DNA of 64,000 nt from Candidatus Competibacter denitrificans Run_A_D11 (GCF_001051235.1 NZ_CBTJ020000041.1:1-64000), one strand, 5' to 3'. Shown: positions 36,570-46,592, numbered from the stretch's first letter. Made by a program: numbers and translations. Notes: generated by a model not told the origin, from the sequence alone.

Positions 36570-37862
36570 TTAGTGGAATTGCTCTTCCTCGGTCGAACCG
36601 GTCAGCGCCGTGACGGACGACACACCGCCCTGAATCACGGTGGTCACCTCGTCGAAATAACCCGTGCCGACTTCCTGCTGGTGACTGACGAAGGTATAGC
36701 CACGGTCGCGGGCAGCGAATTCTGGCTCCTGCACCTTCTCAACGTAGGCCGACATGCCGCGCTTCACATAATCCTGCGCCAGATCAAACATGTGGTACCA
36801 CATGTTGTGAATACCGGCTAGGGTGATGAACTGGTACTTGTAGCCCATCGCGCCCAGCTCGCGCTGGAACTTGGCGATGGTGGCATCGTCCAGATTCTTC
36901 TTCCAGTTAAACGACGGCGAGCAGTTGTAGGCCAGCAGCTTGCCGGGGAACTTGTCACGAATCGCGTCGGCAAATTTCTTGGCAAAGTTCAGATCGGGGG
37001 TACCGGTCTCGCACCACACCATATCGGCATACGGCGCATAGGCCAGACCGCGTGAAATGGCCTGATCCACGCCCTTGCGGGTCTTGTAGAAGCCTTCCAC
37101 AGTACGCTCGCCGGTGCAGAACGGCTTGTCGTTCTCGTCGCAATCGCTGGTCAACAGGTCGGCCGCTTCGGCATCGGTACGGGCCAGCAGAATGGTCGGC
37201 ACGCCGTACACGTCAGCCGCCAGGCGGGCGGCGATCAATTTCTGCACCGCTTCCTGGCTGGGCACCAGCACCTTACCGCCCATGTGGCCGCACTTCTTGA
37301 CCGAGGCCAGTTGATCCTCAAAATGGACGCCCGCCGCCCCGGCGCGAATCATCCGCTTCATCAGCTCATGGGCGTTGAGCACGCCACCGAAACCGGCTTC
37401 GGCATCGCCAACGATGGGCAGGAAGTAGTCGATGAAATCCTTATGGCCGGGGCCAATACCGCGAGAGCACTGAATTTCGTCGGCGCGCTTAAAGGTATTA
37501 TTGATGCGCTCGACCACCACCGGCACGGAGTCCACCGGATACAGCGATTGGTCGGGATACATCGACATGTAGCTATTGTTGTCGGCGGCGACCTGCCAGC
37601 CGGACAGGTAAATGGCCTTGACGCCGGCCTTGGCTTGCTGCATCGCCTGACCGCCGGTCAGCGCACCCAAGCAGTTCACATAAGGAGTATTGTTAACCAG
37701 GTCCCACAGCTTCTCAGCGCCCCGTTGCGCCAGACTGTATTCAACCGGCAGATTGCCGCGCAGCCGCACCACGTCTTCAGCGGTATAGCCGCGCTTGATG
37801 CCTTTCCAGCGGGGATTCTCGGCCCAATCTTTTTTCAGTTGTTCAACGCTTAGAAATGACAT
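36570..37862 (-). CDS. aceA: Isocitrate lyase
   Basis: Splits isocitrate into glyoxylate and succinate, the entry to the glyoxylate shunt that allows growth on acetate or stored PHA. 430 residues, with the N-terminal [40 protein letters not shown], the catalytic signature [13 protein letters not shown] and [21 protein letters not shown] precedes the ATG. aceB follows on the same strand after two hairpins. Confidence 0.98.
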   Translation of the reverse strand: MSFLSVEQLKKDWAENPRWKGIKRGYTAEDVVRLRGNLPVEYSLAQRGAEKLWDLVNNTPYVNCLGALTGGQAMQQAKAGVKAIYLSGWQVAADNNSYMSMYPDQSLYPVDSVPVVVERINNTFKRADEIQCSRGIGPGHKDFIDYFLPIVGDAEAGFGGVLNAHELMKRMIRAGAAGVHFEDQLASVKKCGHMGGKVLVPSQEAVQKLIAARLAADVYGVPTILLARTDAEAADLLTSDCDENDKPFCTGERTVEGFYKTRKGVDQAISRGLAYAPYADMVWCETGTPDLNFAKKFADAIRDKFPGKLLAYNCSPSFNWKKNLDDATIAKFQRELGAMGYKYQFITLAGIHNMWYHMFDLAQDYVKRGMSAYVEKVQEPEFAARDRGYTFVSHQQEVGTGYFDEVTTVIQGGVSSVTALTGSTEEEQFH

Positions 37863-38071
37863 TTTTTATCCTCTTGGGGGTTTACGTGATAGGTGCTCAA
37901 GACCTGTTTATCATTTCGCAAGGCCCCCAATCATTTTCATCGTAAAATTAAGGGCACATCGAGAAATTGTGGTCATTTTAATGCCGCTATGCAACATTTT
38001 ACAACATTGTTCGGCCAAGACGGCCAGGCATTGAAACGCCGCGCCTTTTCCATTCAGCAGGAATTCCCGCA

Positions 38072-39034
38072 ATGACCCAAAATCCTACCGAAATTCCCGA
38101 TTTGATCGCCGATATCGGCGGAACCAATGCCCGTTTTGCACTGGCAACCGCCGACGGGCGTATCCAGGCTGAGCGGATTCTGAGCGGTGCGGATTACCCT
38201 GATCTGATCCAGGCCGCCACCGCTTATCTGCGTGATAGTCCTCACCCCCGGCCACGCCGCGCCGCCGTCGCGGTCGCCACACCGGTCACCGGAGATTGGG
38301 TTCAATTCACCAACAGTTCCTGGTCTTTCTCGCAGGAGGCCGCTCGCCAAGCGTTGGCATTGGAAGATTTAGTCATTATCAATGATTTCACCGCCTTGGC
38401 GTTGGCACTCCCGTTGCTGGATTCACACGAACGCCGAGCGGTCGGTGGTGGGGATGCAGTCGATAAAGCCCCTATTGCTTTACTGGGCGCAGGAACCGGC
38501 TTAGGAGTTTCGGGACTGGTCTGGTCGAAAAGCCACTGGATTCCACTAGAAGCCGAAGGCGGTCATGCCACCTTCTCGGCCACCGATGAGCGGGAATGGG
38601 CTGTCTATCAAGTCTTGCAGCAGCGCTTTGGCCATGTCTCCCCCGAACGCCTTTTGTCTGGACCAGGACTGGTCAACGTCTACACCGCGTTGGCCGAAAT
38701 CCAAGGCTGGCAGGCCGAAAAGCTGACGCCGGCTGACATCACCAATCGGGCCATGGCGGGAAGCTGCCTTCACTGCGTCGAGGTGCTGGAACTATTCTGC
38801 GGCGCATTAGGTACGGCGGCGGGTAATTTGGCCATGACACTGGGTGCTTTAGGAGGGGTTTATATCGGCGGTGGTATCGTACCCAAGCTGGGCGATTTCT
38901 TTGATCGCTCACCGTTCCGAAGCCGGTTTGAGGCCAAAGGCCGATTCAGCGATTATCTCACAAAGATTCCGACCTGGGTCATTACGGCTACCAATCCGGC
39001 ATTCAGGGGAGTGGTTGCGGCCTTAGCGTATTGA
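38072..39034 (+). CDS. glk: Glucokinase
   Basis: ATP-dependent glucose phosphorylation. 320 residues of the proteobacterial Glk family: DLIADIGGTNARFALA phosphate-binding motif near the N-terminus, VIINDFTALALALP with the catalytic Asp, LLGAGTGLGVSGLV, and EAEGGHATFSATDERE with the sugar-binding Glu and His. The C-terminal GGVYIGGGIVPKLGDFF is diagnostic. It is divergent from aceA and fits glycogen-derived glucose use. Confidence 0.97.
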   Translation: MTQNPTEIPDLIADIGGTNARFALATADGRIQAERILSGADYPDLIQAATAYLRDSPHPRPRRAAVAVATPVTGDWVQFTNSSWSFSQEAARQALALEDLVIINDFTALALALPLLDSHERRAVGGGDAVDKAPIALLGAGTGLGVSGLVWSKSHWIPLEAEGGHATFSATDEREWAVYQVLQQRFGHVSPERLLSGPGLVNVYTALAEIQGWQAEKLTPADITNRAMAGSCLHCVEVLELFCGALGTAAGNLAMTLGALGGVYIGGGIVPKLGDFFDRSPFRSRFEAKGRFSDYLTKIPTWVITATNPAFRGVVAALAY

Positions 39035-39152
39035 CTGAGCGATTGCTTTGGTGTTGAGTCAGAACGGTTAAATTTTTAGCAAAATCAGTAGAGAAACCAG
39101 TTTATCTAGACTGCCAAAAAATCCTTAATCTTGAACGAATGGGAGAATCCTC

Positions 39153-39755
39153 GTGCGCTATGCTCTAATTCTCGCGCTGGGAGCGATACTGGTCAGCGGT
39201 GTCGCCCTGTCCCGCCAGAAACAACCACCTGCTGACCCAGCCGATGCTATCCCAACCAAAGAAATCCACAGCAGCCGTGCTATCGTACAGAAATTTAGTG
39301 AAACGTTGCAGGCGGCACTGCACCAAGCGATGGAAACTGGCGGCCCGGTCAACGGCATCGCGGTCTGCCATGACAAAGCGGGTCAAATCGCCACGGACCT
39401 GTCTGCTGAAGCGGATATGATCGTGGGCCGAACCAGTCTTAAACTCCGCAACGCTAACAACGCTCCAGATAACTGGGAGCTGGCCGTACTGAAACAATTC
39501 GATGCGCGTCACGCACAGGGCGAACCCGCCGAGAAGCTGGAATATTTTGCAGTCATTGATGACGATCAAGGGCAGAAAACGTTCCGCTATATGAAAGCGA
39601 TCCCCACCGCTTCGCCCTGCCTGAAATGCCACGGTGAAACGATTGATTCGGACGTGGAAACTAAACTGAAAGAGCTGTATCCAGAGGATAAAGCACGCGG
39701 TTACAAAGAAGGTGAACTACGCGGCGCATTTACGCTATCCAAACCCCTGCCCTAG
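39153..39755 (+). CDS. Exported DUF3365 (Tll0287-like) haem-binding protein
   Basis: A 200-residue exported protein, GTG start with GGGAG seven bases upstream. A hydrophobic N-terminal segment (YALILALGAILVSGVAL) is followed by a domain with GIAVCHDKAGQIA, VGRTSLKLRNANNAPDNWE and a c-type haem site CLKCHG near residue 163. This pattern is that of DUF3365/Tll0287-like proteins, thought to be redox or haem sensors in the periplasm. It lies nine bases upstream of the NUDIX gene and may be cotranscribed. Confidence 0.85.
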   Translation: MRYALILALGAILVSGVALSRQKQPPADPADAIPTKEIHSSRAIVQKFSETLQAALHQAMETGGPVNGIAVCHDKAGQIATDLSAEADMIVGRTSLKLRNANNAPDNWELAVLKQFDARHAQGEPAEKLEYFAVIDDDQGQKTFRYMKAIPTASPCLKCHGETIDSDVETKLKELYPEDKARGYKEGELRGAFTLSKPLP

Positions 39756-39763
39756 GAGACTGC

Positions 39764-40216
39764 ATGGAATCCTCACAATGGCTACCTCGGCTCACCGTCG
39801 CCACCATCATCGAGCGGGACGGCCGTTTCCTGCTGGTGGAGGAATATGCCGACGGTGAGGAACTGGTCTACAACCAACCCGCCGGACACCTGGACGAGCA
39901 TGAAACGCTGGCGGCCGCAGCCATTCGAGAGACGCTGGAGGAAACCGCTTGGGAGGTGCAAGTGGACGCCATCGTCGGCGTCTATTACTGGACCCATCCC
40001 AAGGGCCACACGTTCATCCGCACCTGTTTCGCCGGTACCGCTTTGCAGCATCATCCCGGCCAACCGCTGGATGATGGCATCCAGCGGGCGCTATGGTTAA
40101 CCTGGGAAGAAATCGTCGCCTTGGGGCCGAAACTGCGCAGTCCGATGGTACTGCGCTGTCTGGAGGATTACCGCTCTGGAATAAGACATCCGCTCAGTTT
40201 AATGAATTATCTTTGA
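39764..40216 (+). CDS. nudJ: NUDIX hydrolase, NudJ-like
   Basis: A 150-residue phosphohydrolase. The NUDIX box is GHLDEHETLAAAAIRETLEE, with the essential REtLEE core; the last position of the box is Ala rather than Gly. The N-terminal LTVATIIERDGRFLLVEE and YYWTHPKGHTFIRTCFAG match NudJ (YmfB), which hydrolyses nucleoside di- and triphosphates and HMP-PP. In many gammaproteobacteria nudJ sits beside mnmA; here mnmA is about 9 kb away. AGGAG precedes the ATG. Confidence 0.85.
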   Translation: MESSQWLPRLTVATIIERDGRFLLVEEYADGEELVYNQPAGHLDEHETLAAAAIRETLEETAWEVQVDAIVGVYYWTHPKGHTFIRTCFAGTALQHHPGQPLDDGIQRALWLTWEEIVALGPKLRSPMVLRCLEDYRSGIRHPLSLMNYL

Positions 40217-40273
40217 GTAACTCAGTTTGTTAAGCGGGTATGGCTTTTGGTATGGACCCGCCGCAAGGGCTGT

Positions 40274-41305
40274 TTACAGCGCTGTAACTTCAGCCCTTAC
40301 TTTCTTGCGATCATTCGCCGGCAATGGAATGACCCCCATGTCATAAAAATAGCCCACTAACCCGGTTGCTTCTTCTGAAGTTAATTCAGTCAAATATTCC
40401 TTCAGGCCAGGAATAACCCCAATATGGGATCTTTTCAAAAAGACCTGCATGGAAAAGGTAAGCTCATATTCATTGCGAGAAACTTTAACAACATTGGGTT
40501 CCATGCCATCTAAAACCAAAGCTGTTAAATTATTTTTCAATACCATCGTTAGGGCAACAACGCCAACCGTGTCTACACTGGCTTTTAGCTCCTGTATCGC
40601 ATCAGGAACTTTGGTAAACTCAGTATAGCTGCCGTCCTTTCGAAAAGTTTTACAAGCGGCGTCAAAGGCTTTTGGATCGCTCGCCTCCAAAGCCTTCAAA
40701 GACTCAACCTGCCGGCAGCCAACCATAATCAAGGAATTCATATAAGTTTGATAAAGGCCGACAGTCGCCTCTGGCGCCAATACTTGAATCTTACTGTCGG
40801 GCAAATCCGGATTGATGCTCTTCCAAGTTTTGTGCGGATTTGGAATCAGTTTGGTGCTGTCTTTCGGATCAGGGACATCCTTGGCAACGGCCAGAAAAAA
40901 ATCTTTTCGGCTGATCGTTTTCAACCGACCACCTGAAGCTTGAGCGGCTACCAGCGCATCACGCCCCAGATGGAGTTGTACCACGCCTTTCACACCATTT
41001 TTATCGCACAGTTCCAGTTCCGAGGGCCGAATATCACGGGTGCCTGCATTAAGGCTAGGCGTTTCAGGGCCAGCACCCGAACAAAAGAGCTTAAAACCCG
41101 TGGTGGTATCATTATTCAGAAACTGTGGAGGCTTATATTGGGGAGCCTTGCTAACAAGCTTCTCTCCAGCCTTTAGCATTAAGGGAGCGGGCGTAAAGCC
41201 GCCGGCAATAGTAATTTGGCCTGCTCCGCCTTGAGCATTCACGAGATTGATACCAATACCTGCGGTTAAAACAATAACGGCAAGAACAACTTTTTTATCA
41301 CGCAT
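40274..41305 (-). CDS. Exported PstS-like substrate-binding protein
   Basis: From ATG 41305 the protein has 343 residues with a signal peptide (KKVVLAVIVLTAGIGINLVNA). The body resembles the PstS/phosphate-binding superfamily: GQITIAGGFTPAP at the mature start, a mid-protein segment KTWKSINPDLPDSKIQVLAP and VGLYQTYMNSLIMVGC, where PstS has W...I.IN and R.DGSGT. The canonical phosphate-binding serines are not obvious. No pstCAB genes are near, so the ligand is unknown. A longer reading frame opens at 41383, but ATG 41305 gives a normal signal peptide and AAAGG spacing. More AT-rich than its neighbours. Confidence 0.7.
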   Translation of the reverse strand: MRDKKVVLAVIVLTAGIGINLVNAQGGAGQITIAGGFTPAPLMLKAGEKLVSKAPQYKPPQFLNNDTTTGFKLFCSGAGPETPSLNAGTRDIRPSELELCDKNGVKGVVQLHLGRDALVAAQASGGRLKTISRKDFFLAVAKDVPDPKDSTKLIPNPHKTWKSINPDLPDSKIQVLAPEATVGLYQTYMNSLIMVGCRQVESLKALEASDPKAFDAACKTFRKDGSYTEFTKVPDAIQELKASVDTVGVVALTMVLKNNLTALVLDGMEPNVVKVSRNEYELTFSMQVFLKRSHIGVIPGLKEYLTELTSEEATGLVGYFYDMGVIPLPANDRKKVRAEVTAL

Positions 41306-41566
41306 GACGATAGCCTTTGGTGAGATTTCGTGTAATCCTGTAAGAAACTTATTTTTATTCTTCTGCAATAGCCGTTTGATCATAAACTAATTGAGCATTA
41401 GCAGTACCCACTGGGATCCCGACCGCTTTAAGGATACAAACTGTGTGGTTTTCCTTAAGCACAGGCTATGCCTCACAAGCTATAAAAGCATAAAACCCAT
41501 TAGCCTTCAAGCTCAATATGAGCTTATCGAACCTCTAATAACACAAAATATGCCATTAGTTTACTA

Positions 41567-42301
41567 TTAAGCTCCTAAATAGGCTTCTTTAATGCGCGGA
41601 TCGCCCAATAACTCTGCACCAGTTCCAGACAATGTAATGGAGCCGGTCTCCAACACATAAGCGCGGGATGCAATGCGCAAGGCCATATTGGCGTTTTGCT
41701 CCACCAATAAGATTGTGATACCGGCTTGATTGATGTCTTGAATAATCCGAAAGATATCTTGCACCAAGCGCGGTGACAAACCCATCGACGGCTCATCCAG
41801 CAGCATCAATCGTCCCCGGCTCATCAGCGCCCGACCCACAGCCAGCATTTGTTGCTCACCGCCGGATAAGGTACCGCTGGCTTGATGTTGCCGTTCTTTG
41901 AGACGCGGAAACGTCTGAAACACCCGCTCGTAATCCGTTTCAATTTCGGCCTTATCCGTGCGCTGCCAAGTCGCCAACCGCAGATTTTCCAATACGGTCA
42001 GATTGCCGAAGATACCCCGGCCTTCTGGAACTTGCGCAATCCCTAAAGCCACGATGCGATGGGCGGGAATCCGTTTTAAGTCCTGCCCTTCAAAACGGAT
42101 GGCGCCGTTATAACTCACCAAACCGGACACGGCGCGCAGAATCGAGGTTTTTCCGGCGCCATTGGCGCCGATCAACGTGACGATTTTGCCTTGCTCCACC
42201 GCAAAGGAAACCCCTTGCAGCGCCTTGATACCATCGTAGCTTACCACCAGATCACGCACATCGAGCAGCGTTTGATTAGAACCTGTTGTTTCAGCACTCA
42301 T
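41567..42301 (-). CDS. livF: Branched-chain amino acid ABC transporter ATP-binding protein LivF
   Basis: 244-residue ATPase with Walker A LIGANGAGKTSILRA, signature LSGGEQQMLAVGRALM, Walker B LMLLDEPSMGLSP and switch ILLVEQNANMAL. The QNANMALRIASRAYVLETG stretch is typical of LivF. It overlaps livG by four bases (ATGA) and completes the livKHMGF set. Family ligands are Leu, Ile and Val, but urea or amide relatives exist. Confidence 0.94.
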   Translation of the reverse strand: MSAETTGSNQTLLDVRDLVVSYDGIKALQGVSFAVEQGKIVTLIGANGAGKTSILRAVSGLVSYNGAIRFEGQDLKRIPAHRIVALGIAQVPEGRGIFGNLTVLENLRLATWQRTDKAEIETDYERVFQTFPRLKERQHQASGTLSGGEQQMLAVGRALMSRGRLMLLDEPSMGLSPRLVQDIFRIIQDINQAGITILLVEQNANMALRIASRAYVLETGSITLSGTGAELLGDPRIKEAYLGA

Positions 42302-43068
42302 CCGACCGGCCCCTCCCCCAGATAAGCTTCCAGCACCTTGGGATTATTCTGGATTTGCTCCGGGGTGCCATCGGCGATGGTTTCGCCAAAATCCAGGACT
42401 TTCAGCCGCTCGCAAATGCCCATCACCAATTTCATCTGGTGCTCGATCAATAAAATAGTGAGATGAAATTCTTTCCGAATCCATTGGATGAATTCCATCA
42501 GCAGATCAATCTCATTGGGATTCATTCCGGCGGCTGGTTCATCCAGCAACAGCAATTCCGGGCCGATAGCCAAGGCGCGTGCGATCTCCAGCCGCCGCTG
42601 CAAGCCATACGGCAGGTTCTTGGCGGTTTCTGCAGCCATCGCTTCCAGATGGAAAATCGCCAGCAAGCGCCGGGAGTTGTCGATGATGCGGCGCTCTTCC
42701 CGTTGATAGCGGCCAATCTGCAATAACGCTTCTAACGGGCTGTACTCACCTTGCGCATAATGCGCGATCCGCACGTTATCCAAAACCGATAAATCCCGAA
42801 ATAAACGGATATTTTGAAAGGTTCGCCCGATCCGTAATGCGGTGATCTGATGCGGGGTCTTGCCGACCAGTTCCGTACCCCTGAACTGGATGCTGCCTTC
42901 AGAGGCACGATAAACCCCGGTGATGAGATTGAAGATCGTGGTCTTGCCCGCGCCGTTTGGGCCGATGATCCCCATCAATTCACCGGCTTGCAGTTCCAGA
43001 TTGAATTCGGAGACCGCGCACAGGCCGCCGAAGTAATGCTTGACCTTACTGGCGGTGAGAAGCGTCAT
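42298..43068 (-). CDS. livG: Branched-chain amino acid ABC transporter ATP-binding protein LivG
   Basis: 256-residue ATPase from ATG 43068, which overlaps the livM end. Walker [20 protein letters not shown], the LivG-specific [20 protein letters not shown], signature-region [16 protein letters not shown], Walker [16 protein letters not shown] and [20 protein letters not shown]. Confidence 0.95.
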   Translation of the reverse strand: MTLLTASKVKHYFGGLCAVSEFNLELQAGELMGIIGPNGAGKTTIFNLITGVYRASEGSIQFRGTELVGKTPHQITALRIGRTFQNIRLFRDLSVLDNVRIAHYAQGEYSPLEALLQIGRYQREERRIIDNSRRLLAIFHLEAMAAETAKNLPYGLQRRLEIARALAIGPELLLLDEPAAGMNPNEIDLLMEFIQWIRKEFHLTILLIEHQMKLVMGICERLKVLDFGETIADGTPEQIQNNPKVLEAYLGEGPVG

Positions 43069-44158
43069 GTGGATTCTCGCGCTCGGCGTGATGTTGGTGT
43101 TGGTGGGCGTCCAGATCGCGCTTGGGGACAAACCAGCGAAATTCCCGCAAGCCCATAATGCCGCGCGGCCAGAAAATCATGACCAATACCAGCGCCAACG
43201 GCATAATCACCATGCGCCAGACGCCCAGATGGCGGATGAAATACTCATTCAGCGGATCGAATAGCATATCGGGCAGCCAGGACAACAGCGCACCGACGGT
43301 CGAAGGTCGCAGCAATTCCAGTAAGACGGTATAGACCGTGGCCCCAAGAATGGAACCGCCAAGCGAGGCGATGCCGCCCAGATACACCATGATCAAAACA
43401 TCCGTGCTTTTAATAATGTCGAATACGCGCGGACTGATGAATTGCAGCAGATGGGCGAATAAACCGCCGGCGATACCGGCGAAAAACGAGGATAACGTGA
43501 AGGCGAGAAATTTAACACGGCGGGTATTGACGCTCATCAACTCACTGGCAATTTCGTCCTCGCGGATCGACAGCACGCCTCGGCCGTATTTGGAATAGAC
43601 AAAATTTCGGATCACCCACAGCGACAGCACAGTCCAGAAAAACACCCACGGCAAAGTGGTCAGTTTACGGATACCGGGAATACCCCGTGGCCCGCCGATG
43701 ACATCAATGTTCTCAATCAGCGATTTGACGATCATCAGAAAAGCCAGGGTAATCAACGCCAGATAATCGCCGCGTGTCTTGAACGAGGGCACCGCCACAA
43801 TCAGCCCGAATAGCGCCGCCACCAAACCACCGGCCAACACCGCCAGCGGAAATAGCCCCGGATACTCGGCAACCGGTAACACTTTCATGGTCAGCAGTGC
43901 GGAGGTATAGGCCCCAAGCGCCATAAACCCGGCATGGGCCAGCGAAAACTCGCCCATGTAGCCGTTGACCAGATTCAAGCTGGCGGCCAGGATGATGTTG
44001 ATACCGACATACATCATCACCAACTGCACATATTTGTTAAACAAGCCGTATTCGGGAATCGCAAAGGCCAGACCAAAGCCGATCAGGATCAGGATCGGCA
44101 ACAACCAGCGTTGGGCCGCCAGCCACTCCTTGGTTTCAATCAATGCGCTGCTTTTCAT
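43046..44158 (-). CDS. livM: Branched-chain amino acid ABC transporter permease LivM
   Basis: 370-residue membrane permease. ATG 44158 overlaps the livH stop by four bases; the same frame is open to 44599, but only as a shadow over livH. Multiple helices, with LNLVNGYMGEFSLAHAGFMA and SLGGSILGATVYTVLLELLR typical of LivM. The C-terminal tail is unusually His-rich ([19 protein letters not shown]), which may be a metal-binding quirk or neutral drift. Confidence 0.93.
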   Translation of the reverse strand: MKSSALIETKEWLAAQRWLLPILILIGFGLAFAIPEYGLFNKYVQLVMMYVGINIILAASLNLVNGYMGEFSLAHAGFMALGAYTSALLTMKVLPVAEYPGLFPLAVLAGGLVAALFGLIVAVPSFKTRGDYLALITLAFLMIVKSLIENIDVIGGPRGIPGIRKLTTLPWVFFWTVLSLWVIRNFVYSKYGRGVLSIREDEIASELMSVNTRRVKFLAFTLSSFFAGIAGGLFAHLLQFISPRVFDIIKSTDVLIMVYLGGIASLGGSILGATVYTVLLELLRPSTVGALLSWLPDMLFDPLNEYFIRHLGVWRMVIMPLALVLVMIFWPRGIMGLREFRWFVPKRDLDAHQHQHHAERENPHDASHRQ

Positions 44159-45042
44159 ACTTTTTGTATCCGCGGCGAACCCAGGATGCCGTAAGGCCGG
44201 ACGATCAACAACACCAGCAATAAAGCGAAGGCCACGAAATCCCGATAGGTTGACGGCAAGAAAGCCGCGACGAAGATTTCCACGCCACCGAGAATGAAAG
44301 CGCCGATCATCGCGCCGCGAATATTGCCGATACCGCCAACGACGGCCGAGATAAATGCTTTCCAGCCCACCATAATCCCCATGTAGGGATCGATCACCGG
44401 ATAGGCCAGGCCATACATGGTGCCCGCCGCGCCCGCCAGGCCCGCGCCAATGGCGAAGGTCACGGAAATCACCAAATCCACCGGCACGCCCATCAGCGGC
44501 ACGAAGGTTTTGTCCCACGAAATCGCCCGCATCGCCATGCCGACCGGCGTGCGATGTACCACGTAATCGAGCAGGAACATCAGTCCCAACGACAGGCAAA
44601 TAATGATGATCTGCAATGAGGAGACCGAAACACCGCCCAGATTCCAGTTGGTGTTTTCCAACAGCGCCGGAATATGCTTGGGATACGGCGCGAGGGCCAG
44701 CGTGAAATTCTCCAGGAAAATACCGACGCCCAGCGCGGTGATGATGGCGGACACGCGCGGCGCGTGGCGTAACGGCTTGTAGGCCAGCCGCTCAATTGCC
44801 ACCCCTAACAGCGCGGTGCCGATCATGGTCAGCAACAACACCGGCGCAAAGGGCAAGCCCAAATACACCGCTGCCAGAAAGCAAAAGAAGGCACCGATCA
44901 TGAACACGTCGCCGTGGGCGAAATTGATCATGGTCAAGATGCCGTAGACCATCGTATAACCCAAGGCAATCAGGCCGTAGATACTGCCCAATTGCAAGGC
45001 GTTCAGGAGCTGCTGAAGCCAGTAAACGATCCCTTCGCTCAC
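44155..45042 (-). CDS. livH: Branched-chain amino acid ABC transporter permease LivH
   Basis: 295-residue permease, GTG start, with LLNALQLGSIYGLIALGYTM and VYGILTMINFAHGDVFMIGA at the N-terminus, the hallmark of LivH. SFILGGVEIFVAAFLP-type sequence near the C-terminus also fits. It is separated from the binding-protein gene by a strong hairpin at 45077-45099. Confidence 0.94.
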   Translation of the reverse strand: MSEGIVYWLQQLLNALQLGSIYGLIALGYTMVYGILTMINFAHGDVFMIGAFFCFLAAVYLGLPFAPVLLLTMIGTALLGVAIERLAYKPLRHAPRVSAIITALGVGIFLENFTLALAPYPKHIPALLENTNWNLGGVSVSSLQIIIICLSLGLMFLLDYVVHRTPVGMAMRAISWDKTFVPLMGVPVDLVISVTFAIGAGLAGAAGTMYGLAYPVIDPYMGIMVGWKAFISAVVGGIGNIRGAMIGAFILGGVEIFVAAFLPSTYRDFVAFALLLVLLIVRPYGILGSPRIQKV

Positions 45043-45076
45043 GGTTGCTAACCCACCTTAGCACTGATTAATAAGA

Positions 45077-45099
45077 AAGGCGGCCCAGTGGGCCGCCTT
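45077..45099 (-). terminator. Strong hairpin between the binding protein gene and livH
   Basis: AAGGCGGCCC pairs perfectly with GGGCCGCCTT around a three-base loop, 31 bases past the binding-protein stop and followed on the minus strand by TCTTATT. Such hairpins in binding-protein operons usually raise the binding-protein to permease ratio by attenuation or mRNA protection. Confidence 0.75.
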
Positions 45100-45129
45100 G
45101 GCTTGGCTTACACCCTCATCCGCAATCGA

Positions 45130-46290
45130 TTAAGGATTGGCGTTGGTGAAGTAGGTGAATTTGCCGTCCTTGATCTGTAACACCACCGCGCTCTTGATCG
45201 GATCGCGCGAATCGGCCTGGAACTTCATATCACCCGTCACGCCCTTATAGCTGGGTAAGGTCGATAATGCGGCGCGAATGGCTTCACGGTCGGCCTTGCC
45301 CGCGCTCTTGATCGAGCCGAACAGCAAGCCAAACGCATCATAGGTCAAGGCTGCTACGTCATCCGGCTTGGCGCCATAGGTTTTTTCGTAGTCTTCGATA
45401 AACTTTTTGGCCACCGGTGCGGCGTTGTCAGCTGCGTAGTGGGTACTGAAGTAATAGCCATTCAGATCAGCCCCACCCAGCGTCAACAGTTCGTTACTAC
45501 CCCAGGAATCGCTGCCGATGAACGGGACATTGATGCCCAGGCGTTTGGCTTGCTGCACTTGCAGCGGCACTTCGCTGTAATAGTTCGGCAGGAAAATCAC
45601 ATCAGGCTTGGCGTCCTTGATCTTGGTCAACTGCGCTGAGAAATCCTTGTCGTTGGTGGTATAGGTCTCGAAGGCCACGATCTTGCCGCCCTGCTTCTCA
45701 TAACTGGCTTTGAAGACTTCGGCAATGCCTTTGTTGTAATCGGACGCTACGTCGTACAGCACTGCGGCATTTTTAGCTTTCAGCTTTTCCAAGGCAAACT
45801 TGGCGAGCACACCGCCTTGGAAGGGATCGATGAAGCACGCACGGAAGACATATTTCTTTGGCTTGTTGGTCGTTGTGTCCAGCGTCGTCTTGGGATTGGT
45901 TGACCACGGGGTGATCAGCACCGTCTCAGAGCTTTCGGCGATTTCTGAGGCGGGAATCGCGTAGCGGCTGGCGTTAGGGCCAACAATCGCCAGCACTTCG
46001 TCCTGGGTAATGAGTTTTTGCGCGGCAGCGGCGGATTGGTCGGCTTTACCGGCGTTATCCTCAATCACCAGTTCCACTTTCATCTTTTGTTTGCCGACTT
46101 GCACACCACCGGCAGCGTTGATTTCCTTGACGGCCATTTCAGCGGCGTTCTTACAAGAAGCGCCTACGGCGGGCATATCGCCGGTCAATTCGGCGATCAC
46201 CCCCAGCTTCAAGGTTTTCTCAGCAGCCGAAACGGTAAAGCCAAAAGAAAACAAGCAAGTGGCTATCGCTAGCGCCAATACTTTTCGCAT
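45130..46290 (-). CDS. livK: Branched-chain amino acid ABC transporter substrate-binding protein
   Basis: 386-residue periplasmic binding protein from ATG 46290 with GGGAG six bases upstream. The signal peptide (KVLALAIATCLFSFGFTVSA) is followed by KLGVIAELTGDMPAVGASCK, NAAEMAVKEINAAGGVQVGK, and AIVGPNASRYAIPASEIAES, all typical of Peripla_BP_6 (LivJ/LivK) proteins. First gene of the liv cluster. The precise ligand cannot be told from sequence alone. Confidence 0.92.
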   Translation of the reverse strand: MRKVLALAIATCLFSFGFTVSAAEKTLKLGVIAELTGDMPAVGASCKNAAEMAVKEINAAGGVQVGKQKMKVELVIEDNAGKADQSAAAAQKLITQDEVLAIVGPNASRYAIPASEIAESSETVLITPWSTNPKTTLDTTTNKPKKYVFRACFIDPFQGGVLAKFALEKLKAKNAAVLYDVASDYNKGIAEVFKASYEKQGGKIVAFETYTTNDKDFSAQLTKIKDAKPDVIFLPNYYSEVPLQVQQAKRLGINVPFIGSDSWGSNELLTLGGADLNGYYFSTHYAADNAAPVAKKFIEDYEKTYGAKPDDVAALTYDAFGLLFGSIKSAGKADREAIRAALSTLPSYKGVTGDMKFQADSRDPIKSAVVLQIKDGKFTYFTNANP

Positions 46291-46592
46291 GTGTATCTCC
46301 CTAAATTTCATCACGATGAGCTAGATTTCGTGGTTTCTAAACAGTGAGCCGGGCCAAAGAAAGCAAGGCTTCTGCTCCAACCGGTCACAGAGGTCATGAT
46401 AGGTACGCCATTGATCCTGTCACCCGCAGGAAGTATAGCTGTATCAGCACAACTTGTACGATTGTGGCGCCCGTGTTCACCCGTGTAACGCCACCGGTCC
46501 TAGCGTGCTACAGCGGGCTACACCCTGGCACAGCGGTTACGCGCGCAGCGGTTCGCTTTGTCATAGCGAGCAGGATCGGGGCTGGCAACAGA
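46291..46592. other. Gap upstream of livK; short direct repeats only
   Basis: About 300 bases between the livK start and the end of the next gene. No coding frame with a ribosome site and no RNA gene were recognised. Near 46525-46560 the motif CAGCGGTT occurs twice in close tandem (GCACAGCGGTTACGCG and CGCAGCGGTTCGC), and a third CAGCGG lies just before. These could be operator half-sites for liv regulation, but that is a guess. Confidence 0.4.

Noticed and set aside
44155-44599. Extended N-terminus of LivM over livH
   Set aside because: The extension is a different-frame shadow of livH; ATG 44158 gives a normal LivM.
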